64,000 bases of DNA from Planctomycetota bacterium. GTDB taxonomy: Bacteria > Planctomycetota > UBA1135 > UBA2386. How positions within the stretch are numbered: the first letter of the stretch is position 1; the number at the start of each line of letters is the position of its first letter. A program made the position numbers and the translations under genes. Positions 33,519-43,629 of the stretch are shown here, one piece after another. The stretch spans positions 434,001 to 498,000 of the forward strand of contig JACKHZ010000012.1 in NCBI GenBank assembly GCA_020638735.1, given 5' to 3'. The notes below the pieces were generated by a model. That model saw only the letters and a program-made list of their open reading frames with translations. It was not told the origin of the DNA and made no database searches.

Positions 33519-35564
33519 ATGGTGAGGAGCATCGGAATCGATCCCGGCGACCGGATGGTGAAGGTCGTCGAACTGGACGGCAGCTACCGCAAGACGCGGC
33601 TGCTGCGGGCGAACACGACCGCGGTCGCGTCGGCGACCGAGGACCCGATGCGGCCCGACCTGGTCGCCGCGGCGGTGCGCGCGGCGATCGACGAGGGCAT
33701 GAAGGGCAGCATCACGCTGGGCCACCCGTGCCGCGAGGCGGTGCTGCGCGGGCTCGAGCTGCCGTTCAAGGGCACCGACGCGATCCGCAAGATCGTCAAG
33801 AGCGAGATCGAGGGCGAGATCTACACGCACGCCGTCGACGACATGATCGTCGACTTCCACGAGATCGGTCCTGGCGCTTCCGGCGGCACCCGCGTGCTGG
33901 TGGCGTCGGTGCCGAAGGTCGGCCTGCGCAACCAGCTCGGGGCGCTGTCGGCCGAGAAGGTCGACCCGGAGTTCGTCGACCTCGACACCATGGCCCTGTG
34001 GCGCGCCGCGCACTGGGCAGGCTGCTTCGCCGCCGCCGATGCGGACGAGGCGGCGGCGGCGCCGGCCGGCGAGGCGGTGCACGCGGTGGTCGACATCGGC
34101 GCCCGCAGCGTCAAGGTCGTGCTCGTCGAGGGTGAGCAGCTGGTCGAGATGCGCGCGCTTCGCCTCGGCGACGGCGTCGTCGCCGAGCACGTCGCGCGCC
34201 ACTACGGCCTGCCCGTCGGCCAGGCGCAGGAGGCGGTTCGACGCTGCCTCGAAGACGGCGCCGACTGCGAGTTCGCGCCGCAGGCCCAGGTGGACGGGGC
34301 GCTCGCGGCGGTCGAGGGTGAGCTGGGAGTCGAGCCTGCGCCGCAGAAGGTCGAGGCGGCCGCGATCGTGCCGGTCGGCGAAGCGATCGTCGTCAGCCAC
34401 ACGTTCGTCGGCGAGGAGCACACGCGGTACCTGCAGCGGCTCGCCCGAGAACTGACGCGCTTCCTGACGGCCACCGGGCTCGCCGCGCGCGTGCGGAGCG
34501 TCTGGATGACCGGCGGCGCGTGCAGCGGCCAGGGCGTCGCCGAGATGCTGGCGGCGGTGTTCGGCCACGAGCCGCAGCTGCTCGACCCGTTGACGCATCT
34601 CGCGCACGACCTCGACGAGGAAGAGGCGCAGCAGCTCGGCCCGTCGTTGACGACGGCGATCGGCCTCGCGCTGGCCCCGCTCGGCGGTCCGGAGGGCTTC
34701 CAGCTGCGGCAGGAAGACCTGGCGCTGACGCGCGGCTTCGAGCGCATCAAGTTCTCGCTGGCGATCTGCTGCATGGTCGGCCTGCTGGCGTTGTTCGTGC
34801 ACGCCAACAGCCAGTCGATCAAGCTGCGCAACCTCGAGCTGCAGATCGGCAAGCAGTTCGTGGACCCGAAGGATCCGGAGTCGATCCAGTTCTTCGGCAT
34901 GTTGAACCCGCTGTTCAACGACGCCTTCTTCCGCAACAAGGACTGCTTCGAGACGCGCAAGAACGGTCGCCTCTACGGCTACAAGGAGCTCGCCGCCGAC
35001 GTGATCGCCGCGCCGGTGCAGGACCGCGTGCGCATCGTGCGCGACCGCCTGCGCGACATCGTCGAGGAGAAGCAGAAGGCGACCGGCGTCTACGAGGACG
35101 TCAGCATGGAGTCGGGCCTCGCCGTGCTGGTGCGCTGGGCGGAGATCCTGAAGGGCGCCGAGCCGCGGCTGGGTCGCTATCTCGTGCCGCGCGTCGACCT
35201 CAACATGAAGGGCAAGGCGCGCAAGCTGGAGTTCTGGGTCGCGTTCCGCGGCGACGACTTCCGCGCCCGCGGCGCCGAGCTGCGGCGCGCGTTCGAGAAC
35301 GACTACCAGAAGCCCGATTCGCCGTTCAAGGCGCCCGACCGCGCCGGCGAGGACCTGACGATGGACCTGTTCCAGAGCTCGTCCCGGAACCCCGCCGACC
35401 AGGCCGTCAACGGCGCCTACTACAAGTTCACGATCTCCGTGAAGGAGCGCTTCGAGCCGTTCGGCATCAGCCGCCGCACCGCCGCCGCCGACCTGCCGAC
35501 GCCGCGCCGCGAGCCGGGGCTGCTCGCAACCACGGAGAACGCCGCCACGAAGGAGGGCCGCTGA
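33519..35564 (+). CDS. PilM/GspL-like actin-fold protein fused to a PilN/GspL-type membrane and periplasmic part
   Basis: A 681-aa protein. The first ~400 residues show an actin-like ATPase fold as in PilM and GspL: SIGIDPGDRMVKVVELDG at the start and VVDIGARSVKVVLVEG near 190, with VWMTGGACSGQGVAEML near 330. A single transmembrane helix (FSLAICCMVGLLALFVHA, about 412-428) leads to a ~250-residue outer part with coiled-coil and an alpha/beta domain (RKLEFWVAFRGDDF). Such proteins form the inner-membrane platform of type IV pilus or type II secretion machines. No other pilus or secretion genes lie nearby except the next gene. Confidence 0.72.
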   Translation: MVRSIGIDPGDRMVKVVELDGSYRKTRLLRANTTAVASATEDPMRPDLVAAAVRAAIDEGMKGSITLGHPCREAVLRGLELPFKGTDAIRKIVKSEIEGEIYTHAVDDMIVDFHEIGPGASGGTRVLVASVPKVGLRNQLGALSAEKVDPEFVDLDTMALWRAAHWAGCFAAADADEAAAAPAGEAVHAVVDIGARSVKVVLVEGEQLVEMRALRLGDGVVAEHVARHYGLPVGQAQEAVRRCLEDGADCEFAPQAQVDGALAAVEGELGVEPAPQKVEAAAIVPVGEAIVVSHTFVGEEHTRYLQRLARELTRFLTATGLAARVRSVWMTGGACSGQGVAEMLAAVFGHEPQLLDPLTHLAHDLDEEEAQQLGPSLTTAIGLALAPLGGPEGFQLRQEDLALTRGFERIKFSLAICCMVGLLALFVHANSQSIKLRNLELQIGKQFVDPKDPESIQFFGMLNPLFNDAFFRNKDCFETRKNGRLYGYKELAADVIAAPVQDRVRIVRDRLRDIVEEKQKATGVYEDVSMESGLAVLVRWAEILKGAEPRLGRYLVPRVDLNMKGKARKLEFWVAFRGDDFRARGAELRRAFENDYQKPDSPFKAPDRAGEDLTMDLFQSSSRNPADQAVNGAYYKFTISVKERFEPFGISRRTAAADLPTPRREPGLLATTENAATKEGR

Positions 35565-36190
35565 TGAGCCTGCTCCGCGACATGGACCTCTACAAGGGCA
35601 TCGTGTTGGTGTCCCTGCTGCTGCTGCCCGCCGGTTGGTACTGGTCCAACCACCTGACCAAGCAGATCGAGCTCTGCGAGAAGTCGATCCGCGAGTCCAC
35701 GCGGCAGGGCGGCTACCTCGAGCAGATCGGCAAGATGCAGAAGCAGATCGAACTGATCGCGCAGAACCAGCTGACGACGTCGGACTCGATCAAGGAGCCG
35801 CGCACCTACTTCGAGGGTCAGATCATGACCTCGGCCAAGGGGCTCGCGACCAACGACTTCACCACCGACGGCCCCAAACAGGAGCCCTCCGGCATGGCCG
35901 GCAAGGGCCAGGCCGACGACTACGTCATGTCGATCGAGTGGGGCAAGACCCTCAAGGTCGACATGGAGTTCGTCTACGCGGTGATCTTCAACTGCGAGTC
36001 GGGTGCGCGCCGGGCGGACGCCGGCGGCCAGGCGCCGCCGTCGGTGTGGCGGCTGCGCAACCTGAGCCTCGTCAACGCGTCGATCGAGCGCAACACGATC
36101 GGTCGCAACGCGCCGCCGCCGGAGCTCGGCGACGAGTGGCACATCGCCGACATGAAGTTCGCCCGCCGCGAGCCGAAGAGGGGCAAGTGA
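35564..36190 (+). CDS. PilO/GspM-like inner-membrane platform protein
   Basis: A 208-aa protein overlapping the PilM-like gene (TGATG). One membrane helix (GIVLVSLLLLPAGWYW, about 12-28) is followed by a coiled-coil (about 35-70) and a small alpha/beta domain (MSIEWGKTLKVDMEFVYAVIFNCESG; SVWRLRNLSLVNASIE). This membrane-helix, coil, ferredoxin-like layout matches PilO/GspM proteins that pair with PilN/GspL. Assigned from architecture and neighbour rather than strong motifs. Confidence 0.62.
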   Translation: MSLLRDMDLYKGIVLVSLLLLPAGWYWSNHLTKQIELCEKSIRESTRQGGYLEQIGKMQKQIELIAQNQLTTSDSIKEPRTYFEGQIMTSAKGLATNDFTTDGPKQEPSGMAGKGQADDYVMSIEWGKTLKVDMEFVYAVIFNCESGARRADAGGQAPPSVWRLRNLSLVNASIERNTIGRNAPPPELGDEWHIADMKFARREPKRGK

Positions 36191-36639
36191 CCCGCAGAGC
36201 GGCGGTCGCGACGCTCGTCCTGGCGGCGGCCGCCGGCTGCACGCCGGTGGTGCGCTACACCAACGAGCTGACCGACGGCCGCCACGGGCGCACCTGGTTC
36301 ACGCGGTTGCCGTCGACGTTCGGCGCGACCGCCGGCTTCGCGGTCGGGCTGCCGGTGGACCTCGTGTCGCTGCCGCTGACGGTGGTCGTCTACGAGTCGC
36401 AGGACGAAGTCACGCGCGACGCGCTGTCGGTGTTCCTGTTCCCGTCGTTCGTGCTGTGGAAGGTCGGCGCCCTGATCGGCGCGCCGTTCGACGCCGTCGA
36501 GTGGGGGCTCTGGCGTTCGTGGCGCAAGCCCGCGCCGGTCACCGACGCCGAGCGCGAGGCGATCGAGCGCGAGTGGGACAAGAGCGAGTACAACGAGTAC
36601 CCGGTCACGCCGCTCTATCCGCTGCCGACGCCGCGCTGA
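36187..36639 (+). CDS. Small predicted lipoprotein of unknown function
   Basis: A 150-aa protein with a GTG start overlapping the previous stop. The signal ends in a lipobox (ATLVLAAAAGC, Cys at about 18). The mature part has two hydrophobic stretches (SLPLTVVVYE and FVLWKVGALIGAPFDAVEW), which resemble a short YceK/DUF-type helical lipoprotein, and a DSE-rich tail ending in TPLYPLPTPR. Another lipoprotein in this window (59451) has a comparable length and a mid-protein membrane-like stretch. Last gene of the sigma/Pil-type operon. Confidence 0.6.
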   Translation: MTRRAAVATLVLAAAAGCTPVVRYTNELTDGRHGRTWFTRLPSTFGATAGFAVGLPVDLVSLPLTVVVYESQDEVTRDALSVFLFPSFVLWKVGALIGAPFDAVEWGLWRSWRKPAPVTDAEREAIEREWDKSEYNEYPVTPLYPLPTPR

Positions 36640-36710
36640 CCGCCGATCGTCCGTTCGCTCCGTCGGGCGCGGCGGGTTTCTTGGCGTGAACGGCCCCGCG
36701 GTCCAGCCTG

Positions 36711-36716
36711 TAGGCT
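36711..36716 (+). promoter_or_regulatory. Candidate -10 element (TAGGCT) for the coiled-coil/RelE-like gene
   Basis: TAGGCT ends 10 nt before the ATG at 36727; no Shine-Dalgarno is seen. Widest gap in the TANNNT set. Confidence 0.3.
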
Positions 36717-36726
36717 CGGCGGCTGC

Positions 36727-37743
36727 ATGGATCCCTCGCCGGTCGCCTTGAAGAAGCTCGCGCAGTGCGTGCTGCGGGACGGAGCGTTGTCGCTGACGGT
36801 GCTGCTCGAACACGTCGCGCCGGTCGCGGCGATGCGGGCGTTGGCGCAGAAGCACGGGATGACGCCGAAGGGCGGCTTCCGGCTGGAGAAGGCGCCCGCC
36901 GCGGTGTTGGCGCCGCTGCTCGCCGAGCAGCGCGCCCCCGAGGTGCTCGACGAGGTGCTGCGTCTGTTGTTGCCGGGCGCCGGCGATCGTCCGGCCAAGG
37001 CCGCGGCGCCGGTCCGCGAGCCCGACGCGGAGGCGCGTCAGTTGCTCGCGCTGCGCGACGCCGAGGCTGCGCGACTGCGCGACGAGCTCGAACGCGCGCG
37101 CGAAGGCGCCCAGCGCGGCCGCGATCGTGAGGTCGCGCTCGAGCAGCGCCTGCAGGCCGCCGAGGAGGAGGTCGTGCGGTTGCGGCGCGCGGCCATCGTG
37201 CGCAGCGCCGAGCCGGCCGCCGCGCCGCCGTCGGCCGACGAGCGCGGCGAACGCGCGTTGCTGCACAAGCTGCACGAGCTGGAGCTCGAGTGCGAGTCGT
37301 TCCTCGGCGCCAACGAGGCGCTGCGCCGCCAGCAGGCGGTCGACCGTTCGCGGCTGCGCGAGCTGGAGGACGAGCTGGCCGAGCTCGAGGCGCTGGTGCC
37401 GAAGAACCACCGGCGCAAGCGGCGCCCGATGCCGCCCGAGCCCGATCCCGTGCGTCGCTTCGTGCTGCCGCGCTTCCTGCCGTCGTTCTACAAGTCGCTC
37501 GAGGGCAAGGACCGCCGCGCCGCGGCGCGCGCGATCGAGGCGGTGCTGCTGTTCTGCACCGAGGGCCACGGCTACCCCGGGCTCGAGGTCAAGCAGATGG
37601 GCGGTCAGGACACCTGGAGCATGCGCGGCTCGCTCGGCCTGCGCGTCTATTTCCGCCAGCTCGGCGCCGGCGAGATCGAGGTGCTCGAGCTGGCCGACCG
37701 CGAGGACCAGCACACCACGCTGCGCCGGCTCAAGGAGCGCTGA
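36727..37743 (+). CDS. Coiled-coil protein with C-terminal RelE/ParE-like domain
   Basis: A 338-aa cytoplasmic protein of unknown function. Residues ~1-85 are a helical domain (LKKLAQCVLRDGALSLTVLLEH; VLAPLLAEQRAPEVLDEVLRLLL). Residues ~100-220 form a long coiled-coil. After a basic linker (NHRRKRRP) the last ~95 residues run RFVLPRFLPSFYKSLEGK, then GYPGLEVKQMGGQDTWSMRGSLGLRVYFRQL and IEVLELADREDQHTTLRRLKE. That sequence order (core Lys, W-x-x-R, R-V-x-F, final Asp-Arg-Glu) fits a RelE/ParE-type ribosome-dependent or gyrase toxin fold. No antitoxin gene is adjacent. The next gene, aat, follows immediately. Confidence 0.6.
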   Translation: MDPSPVALKKLAQCVLRDGALSLTVLLEHVAPVAAMRALAQKHGMTPKGGFRLEKAPAAVLAPLLAEQRAPEVLDEVLRLLLPGAGDRPAKAAAPVREPDAEARQLLALRDAEAARLRDELERAREGAQRGRDREVALEQRLQAAEEEVVRLRRAAIVRSAEPAAAPPSADERGERALLHKLHELELECESFLGANEALRRQQAVDRSRLRELEDELAELEALVPKNHRRKRRPMPPEPDPVRRFVLPRFLPSFYKSLEGKDRRAAARAIEAVLLFCTEGHGYPGLEVKQMGGQDTWSMRGSLGLRVYFRQLGAGEIEVLELADREDQHTTLRRLKER

Positions 37744-38463
37744 GTGGCGGGCCGCAAGCCGAAGGCGAAGCCCGCCGAGCCGGTGATGCTGTCGGCGGGC
37801 ACCCCCGGCGGCTTCCCCGACCCGTGCGACTACGACGCCGAAGGACTGGTCGCGTACGGCGGCGACCTCGGCAGCGAGCGCCTCGTCGAAGCCTACTCCC
37901 GCGGCATCTTCCCCTGGTACGGACCCGGCTACGTGCCGCTGTGGTGGAGTCCGGATCCGCGCGCGCTGCTGACGCCCGAGGCCCTGCACGTCTCGCGCAG
38001 CCTCGGCCGCACGCTGCGTCGCGGCGGCTTCGAGCTGCGCTGGGACACCCGCTTCCGCCAGGTGATGCGGGCCTGCGGCGAGCAGCGCACCGACGGCACG
38101 TGGATCATCCCCGAGATGCTCGACGCCTACGCCGAGCTGCATCGACTGGGCTTCGCGCACAGCCTCGAGGTGGTGCGCGCGGACGAGCTGGTCGGCGGCG
38201 TCTACGGGGTCCAGGTCGGCGGCCTGTTCGCCGCGGAGTCGATGTTCCACCGCGCCACCGACATGTCCAAGGTCGCCCTCGTGGCCATGGTGCACACGCT
38301 GTTCGGGGCCGGGATCGAGCTGATGGACGTGCAGTTCGCGACCGCGCACCTGGCCTCGCTCGGGGCCTTCGAGGTGCCGCGCGCCGAGTACCTGTCGCGG
38401 CTGGCCGTCGCGCGCGAACGGGTCGTCGATCTGCGGAAGCCGGCGCTGCTGCTGTCGGTCTGA
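37744..38463 (+). CDS. aat: Leucyl/phenylalanyl-tRNA-protein transferase
   Basis: Adds Leu or Phe from tRNA to the N-terminus of proteins ending in Arg, Lys or Met, marking them for ClpAP degradation. Typical motifs are FPDPCDYDAEGLVAYGGDL, YSRGIFPWY, WWSPDPRALL, FAHSLEVVRADELVGGVYGV and MDVQFATAHLASLGAFEVPRA. The length of 239 aa is normal. The GTG start directly follows the preceding stop codon (37741-37743), so the two genes are coupled. Confidence 0.95.
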   Translation: MAGRKPKAKPAEPVMLSAGTPGGFPDPCDYDAEGLVAYGGDLGSERLVEAYSRGIFPWYGPGYVPLWWSPDPRALLTPEALHVSRSLGRTLRRGGFELRWDTRFRQVMRACGEQRTDGTWIIPEMLDAYAELHRLGFAHSLEVVRADELVGGVYGVQVGGLFAAESMFHRATDMSKVALVAMVHTLFGAGIELMDVQFATAHLASLGAFEVPRAEYLSRLAVARERVVDLRKPALLLSV

Positions 38464-38549
38464 CGCGGAGCATCGGGCCCGGTCCGACGTCTTGCCGCCG
38501 TCGGTCGGAGTTGTTGTCCCTTCCGGGTGCCAAGCGCAACCCCGGCTGA

Positions 38550-38555
38550 TACCTT
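38550..38555 (+). promoter_or_regulatory. Candidate -10 element (TACCTT) for the Bat-type operon
   Basis: TACCTT lies 20 nt before the ATG at 38576, and a Shine-Dalgarno (GAGGAAG) sits between. This gene looks conventionally leadered, in contrast to the 6-10 nt group. Confidence 0.3.
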
Positions 38556-38575
38556 GCCCGGCCCTCCGAGGAAGC

Positions 38576-41500
38576 ATGTCGAAGCGCGCCATCACCCTGT
38601 CCGTTCCGCTCGTGGGTCGCTGGGCCCTGGCCCTCGCCAGCATCGCCTGCAGCGAGGCGTTGCTCGCGCAGTCGCCCGTTCCGGTATCGGGGACCAAGGT
38701 CCAGGCGCTGCGGACCCTGCGGGCCACGCCGACGACCGCCCCCGGACGCCTGTTGGAGATCACCGCCGAACTCGAGCCGGGCCAGGACCCGGTCGCCCAG
38801 CAGCCCGCCGCGCCGCAGACGCCCGAGGAAGCCGCCAAGATGCAGGCGCAGACGCAGCGGCTGCAGCAGTTCCAGCAGCTGGTCTTCGACCGCCGGCCGT
38901 CGTCGATCCTCGCCGCGTGGGCGGGGCCGGAGCTGAAGCCGTACGACCCTGCCGAGGAGGAGAAGGAGAAGAAGGACGGGGAGCCGAGCGGCGCGGCGCA
39001 GCCGGGCGCGGCGGTCGGCGCGGTGCCCGCCGTCGACGTCTCCCAGCTCGATGGCATGAGCGCCGAGGAGATCGCCAAGGCGCTGGAGCAGAGCTTCGTC
39101 GCGCCCGAAGGCGCGCCTCCGACCGCGGCGGGCAACCCGGAAGCCGCCGCCGCCGCCGCGGCCGCCGCCGCCGAGGCGAAGGCCAAGGCCGAGGAGCAGG
39201 CGCTCGCGCAGAAGAAGCAGAAGCGCGAGCTCGAGATGCTGCAGCGCGACGTCACGCTGGGCCGCTGGCAGGCGTTCCCGGCGTTCCTCGAGACGCTGGC
39301 CGAGAAGGACCGCAAGCCGGCCTACGAGCACTTCCTCAAGGTGCTGCCGCGTCACCCGCAGCAGCAGAACTCGCGCGTGCCGCCGAACCTGCAGGAGAAG
39401 AATCGCTTCTCGTTCGAGGACGCGCTGGTGCTCGCCGGCATGGCGCCGGGCGGCTTCGACAAGGCGCAGGCCAAGCTGCTGGCGCCGATCGTGCGGCGCG
39501 CGATCGACGACGGCGCGGTGGTCGAGGAGCTGCTCCGGCTGCTGTCCGCCGAGGTCAACAAGGCCGCCGACGCCGTCGGGGATCCCGCCGCGCAGCGGCT
39601 CGACCGCCGCGAGGTCGCGCTGCTGCTGATCGAGCTGGGCCAGGACGCCGAGATCGGCGTGTTCCTGCCGACGGCGACCGCGGCCGAGGCCGACAACGAC
39701 CGCGAGGCGCTCAACCTGCTCGCCCGGCACGCGCTGGCGATGTACGCGAAGGAGCGGCGCAACGTCTGGCTGGAGACCGCCTGGCAGGTGACGCAGGCGG
39801 CGCTGGCCAAGGGCGAGGTGTCGAAGGAGCAGAAGGAGGAGGCGCTGCGTCGCGCGGTCGAGCTGGCGCCGAAGGTGCAGAAGGAGCTCGGTCCGGCCTG
39901 GCTCGCCGAGAGCTTCTCGTCGCGACCCGAGCGCGGCATGGAGATCATCGCCACGATCGGCCAGCAGGTCGCGCGCGGCTTCGAGGAGCGGGCCCAGGAC
40001 GCGGGATACCGCAGCGCCGGCCTCGAGCTGCAGAAGACCGCCGTCGAGTCGCTGCTGACGAACGCGCCCGAGCTCGCCGACGCGTGGCGCGAGACGCTCG
40101 GCCTGCTCGCCGCCGGCTGGGTCGTCGAGGCGACCAACACCTACCAGAACTCGCGCACGACGTCGTTCGGTCCGGTGATGGAGCGCGACGACTTCGGCAA
40201 CATCTTCTGGACCAACCGGCGCATGGGCGGCGGCGGCGCGGTGTCGCCGATCGAGCCGGTCGACCTGCTGAAGTCGCAACCGGGCGCGCAGTGGGCGGCG
40301 TTGCTCGGCGAGGCGCTGCGGCCGCACTTCCTGACGGTGTCGGCGCAGCTGTGGCTGAAGGTCAACGAGCACGACAAGGCCTTCCCGTTCATCGAGCAGC
40401 TCGCCGCGGTCAACCCCCGCAAGGCCAAGGAGCTCGCCGAGGAGTTCCTGCGCGTCTGGATGCGCAACAACAACCCGAACACCAACACCCCGACGAACTC
40501 GTACATGTTCATCTACGGGTTCGACCAGCGGGCCAACGGCATCCCGCTGACGCGCAGCAAGCAGGAGCGCAACCTCGAGGAGCTCGGCAGCTACGTCGAG
40601 CGGCTGCGCCAGCTGCCGATCGACGGCGTCAACGAGTCGCTGCTCGGCGAGGCGTTCGTCGCCGCGCACAGCGTCGCCGAGGTCTACCGCCTGGAGACCA
40701 TCGAGCGCGTGTTCGGCGACATCCACGAGCTGGACCCCGTGCTGCTCGGCGAGCTGCTGGGCAAGATGCGCACCAACCTGGCGACCATCTGGCGTCGGCC
40801 GGACGTGCAGGACGCCGCCAAGACCAAGCGGTCGCAGAAGCAGATGCTGGACCAGGTCGCGCGCGGCTACGACACCGCGCTGCAGATCGCCGAAGGGGCG
40901 CTCGGTGCGCGCGGCAAGCACTGGGCGTTGCTCGACGTGGTCGCGGCGATCCGCCACGATCGCAACAACTTCAACAAGGAGCAGGCGCGCGACAGCCATT
41001 TCAGCGACGAACGCATCCGCTCCTTCGAGTTGTTCCGCGAGGCGACCGATCACTATGCGTCGATCGTCGACGACCTGCGCCTGGACCAGGAGACGGTGCA
41101 GCCGTACGCGCTGTGGTTCTACGCCGCGCTCGGCGCCTCGGACCTCGGCGCGATCGACGAGGACACGGTGCTGGCCGAGAGCCAGCTGGCGCTGATCCGC
41201 GGGGCGCTCGACGAGCTGTCGGACGGCGCCCGCGAGCGGCACCAGGCGATGTTCGCCAACCAGCTGTTCACGCGCATGTCGGCGGTGAAGCCGCAGATCA
41301 AGTACCGCTACCTCAAGGCCGGCTTCGCGGTGATCGGCGACCACCCGCAGGCGGCCGAGGCGAAGAAGGTCTGGGACTACTACCAGGACCTGATCACCGA
41401 GCTGCGCCTCGACGCGGTCGTCGACGGCGGCACCGCGGTCGGCACCGAGCCGTTCGGCGTGCGCGTCGACATCGTGCATTCGCCGGAGATCGCCCGCGAG

Positions 41501-42565
41501 AGCGGCGGCTTCCAGAAGTACGCGACCAACCAGAACAGCGGCAGCGGCTACTACTACAACTACGGCCGCCCGCTGGAGAACTACCGCGACAAGTTCCACG
41601 ACGCCGTGGTGGCGTCGCTGCAGGAGCACTTCGAGGTGCTGTCGATCACGTTCAACAGCGAGCACATGAACGCGATCCCGGACCGCGCGCCGGGCTGGGA
41701 GCGCACACCGTACGCGTTCCTGCTGCTGCAGGCGCGCGGCCCGCAGGTCGACCGCATCCCGGAGATGAAGCTCGACTTCGACTTCCTCGACACGTCGGGC
41801 TACGTGATCCTGCCGGTGACCACCGCGACGGTGTCGATCGACGCGTCGGCGAAGGCCGAGGTGCGACCGTTCGCGGGCCTCGAGGTCCTGCAGCTGCTCG
41901 ACGAGCGCAAGATCGACGAGGGCAAGGTGACGCTCGAGATCAAGGCCAAGGGCCAGGGCCTGGTGCCGGACCTCGAGCAGTTCATGACCCTCGACACCCC
42001 CGGCTTCGTCGTCGACAAGCGCGACGACCAGGGCGCTTCGGTCGTGCGCTTCGCCGAGGACCAGGAGGCGGTCGAGAGCGAGCGCGTCTGGTTGCTGTCG
42101 CTCGAGCCCGAGTCGGCCGGTGCGACGCCGGGCAGCTTCCGCTTTGCGAAGCCGCGCATCGAAGGCGTCAAGGCGACCTACCAGCGCTACAACGACGCCG
42201 ACCTCGAGACGGTGCCCGCCGAGGTCGCGCTGAACGGCCTGCTGCGCGGCCCCGACCCGCTGTGGGTGTGGCTGCTGCTCGGCGCGGCGACGGTGGCGTT
42301 CGTGCTGTGGTTCGTGCTCTACCGTCCGGGCGGCACCGCCGTCGAACGCGTCGATACCGGGCTGCGCATGCCGGAGCAGGTCACGCCGTTCACGGTGCTG
42401 GGCCTGCTCCAGCGCATCGCCGGGCGCAGCTCGCTCGACGCCGCTCAGCAGCAGCGCCTGCAGGACGACATCCGCCGCATCGAGGAGGCGCACTTCGGTC
42501 GCGCCGACGACCGCGCGCTCGACCTCGGCGGCATCGCCGCCGAATGGCTGCGCCGCGCCCACTGA
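38576..42565 (+). CDS. 1329-residue exported protein with C-terminal membrane anchor, first gene of the Bat-type operon
   Basis: Large protein of unknown function. A signal peptide (LVGRWALALASIACSEALLAQ) is followed by ~1190 residues outside the membrane, then one transmembrane helix near 1229-1249 (LWVWLLLGAATVAFVLWFVLY) and an 80-residue cytoplasmic tail (VERVDTGLRMPEQVTPFTVLGLLQRIAG). Residues 80-260 are acidic, Ala/Glu/Gln-rich coiled-coil; the rest is mostly helical, with a beta-rich segment near 1050-1200. The tail contacts the cytoplasm, where MoxR acts, so it may be the membrane partner of the MoxR/VWA machinery. A strong GAGGAAG Shine-Dalgarno precedes the ATG. Confidence 0.8.
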   Translation: MSKRAITLSVPLVGRWALALASIACSEALLAQSPVPVSGTKVQALRTLRATPTTAPGRLLEITAELEPGQDPVAQQPAAPQTPEEAAKMQAQTQRLQQFQQLVFDRRPSSILAAWAGPELKPYDPAEEEKEKKDGEPSGAAQPGAAVGAVPAVDVSQLDGMSAEEIAKALEQSFVAPEGAPPTAAGNPEAAAAAAAAAAEAKAKAEEQALAQKKQKRELEMLQRDVTLGRWQAFPAFLETLAEKDRKPAYEHFLKVLPRHPQQQNSRVPPNLQEKNRFSFEDALVLAGMAPGGFDKAQAKLLAPIVRRAIDDGAVVEELLRLLSAEVNKAADAVGDPAAQRLDRREVALLLIELGQDAEIGVFLPTATAAEADNDREALNLLARHALAMYAKERRNVWLETAWQVTQAALAKGEVSKEQKEEALRRAVELAPKVQKELGPAWLAESFSSRPERGMEIIATIGQQVARGFEERAQDAGYRSAGLELQKTAVESLLTNAPELADAWRETLGLLAAGWVVEATNTYQNSRTTSFGPVMERDDFGNIFWTNRRMGGGGAVSPIEPVDLLKSQPGAQWAALLGEALRPHFLTVSAQLWLKVNEHDKAFPFIEQLAAVNPRKAKELAEEFLRVWMRNNNPNTNTPTNSYMFIYGFDQRANGIPLTRSKQERNLEELGSYVERLRQLPIDGVNESLLGEAFVAAHSVAEVYRLETIERVFGDIHELDPVLLGELLGKMRTNLATIWRRPDVQDAAKTKRSQKQMLDQVARGYDTALQIAEGALGARGKHWALLDVVAAIRHDRNNFNKEQARDSHFSDERIRSFELFREATDHYASIVDDLRLDQETVQPYALWFYAALGASDLGAIDEDTVLAESQLALIRGALDELSDGARERHQAMFANQLFTRMSAVKPQIKYRYLKAGFAVIGDHPQAAEAKKVWDYYQDLITELRLDAVVDGGTAVGTEPFGVRVDIVHSPEIARESGGFQKYATNQNSGSGYYYNYGRPLENYRDKFHDAVVASLQEHFEVLSITFNSEHMNAIPDRAPGWERTPYAFLLLQARGPQVDRIPEMKLDFDFLDTSGYVILPVTTATVSIDASAKAEVRPFAGLEVLQLLDERKIDEGKVTLEIKAKGQGLVPDLEQFMTLDTPGFVVDKRDDQGASVVRFAEDQEAVESERVWLLSLEPESAGATPGSFRFAKPRIEGVKATYQRYNDADLETVPAEVALNGLLRGPDPLWVWLLLGAATVAFVLWFVLYRPGGTAVERVDTGLRMPEQVTPFTVLGLLQRIAGRSSLDAAQQQRLQDDIRRIEEAHFGRADDRALDLGGIAAEWLRRAH

Positions 42566-42621
42566 TCGCCGCCAGGCACCCCCGCTCCTTCCGCACCGTC
42601 CGACCCCTCCGTCCTCCGCCA

Positions 42622-43625
<1,004 letters not shown>

Positions 43626-43629
<4 letters not shown>

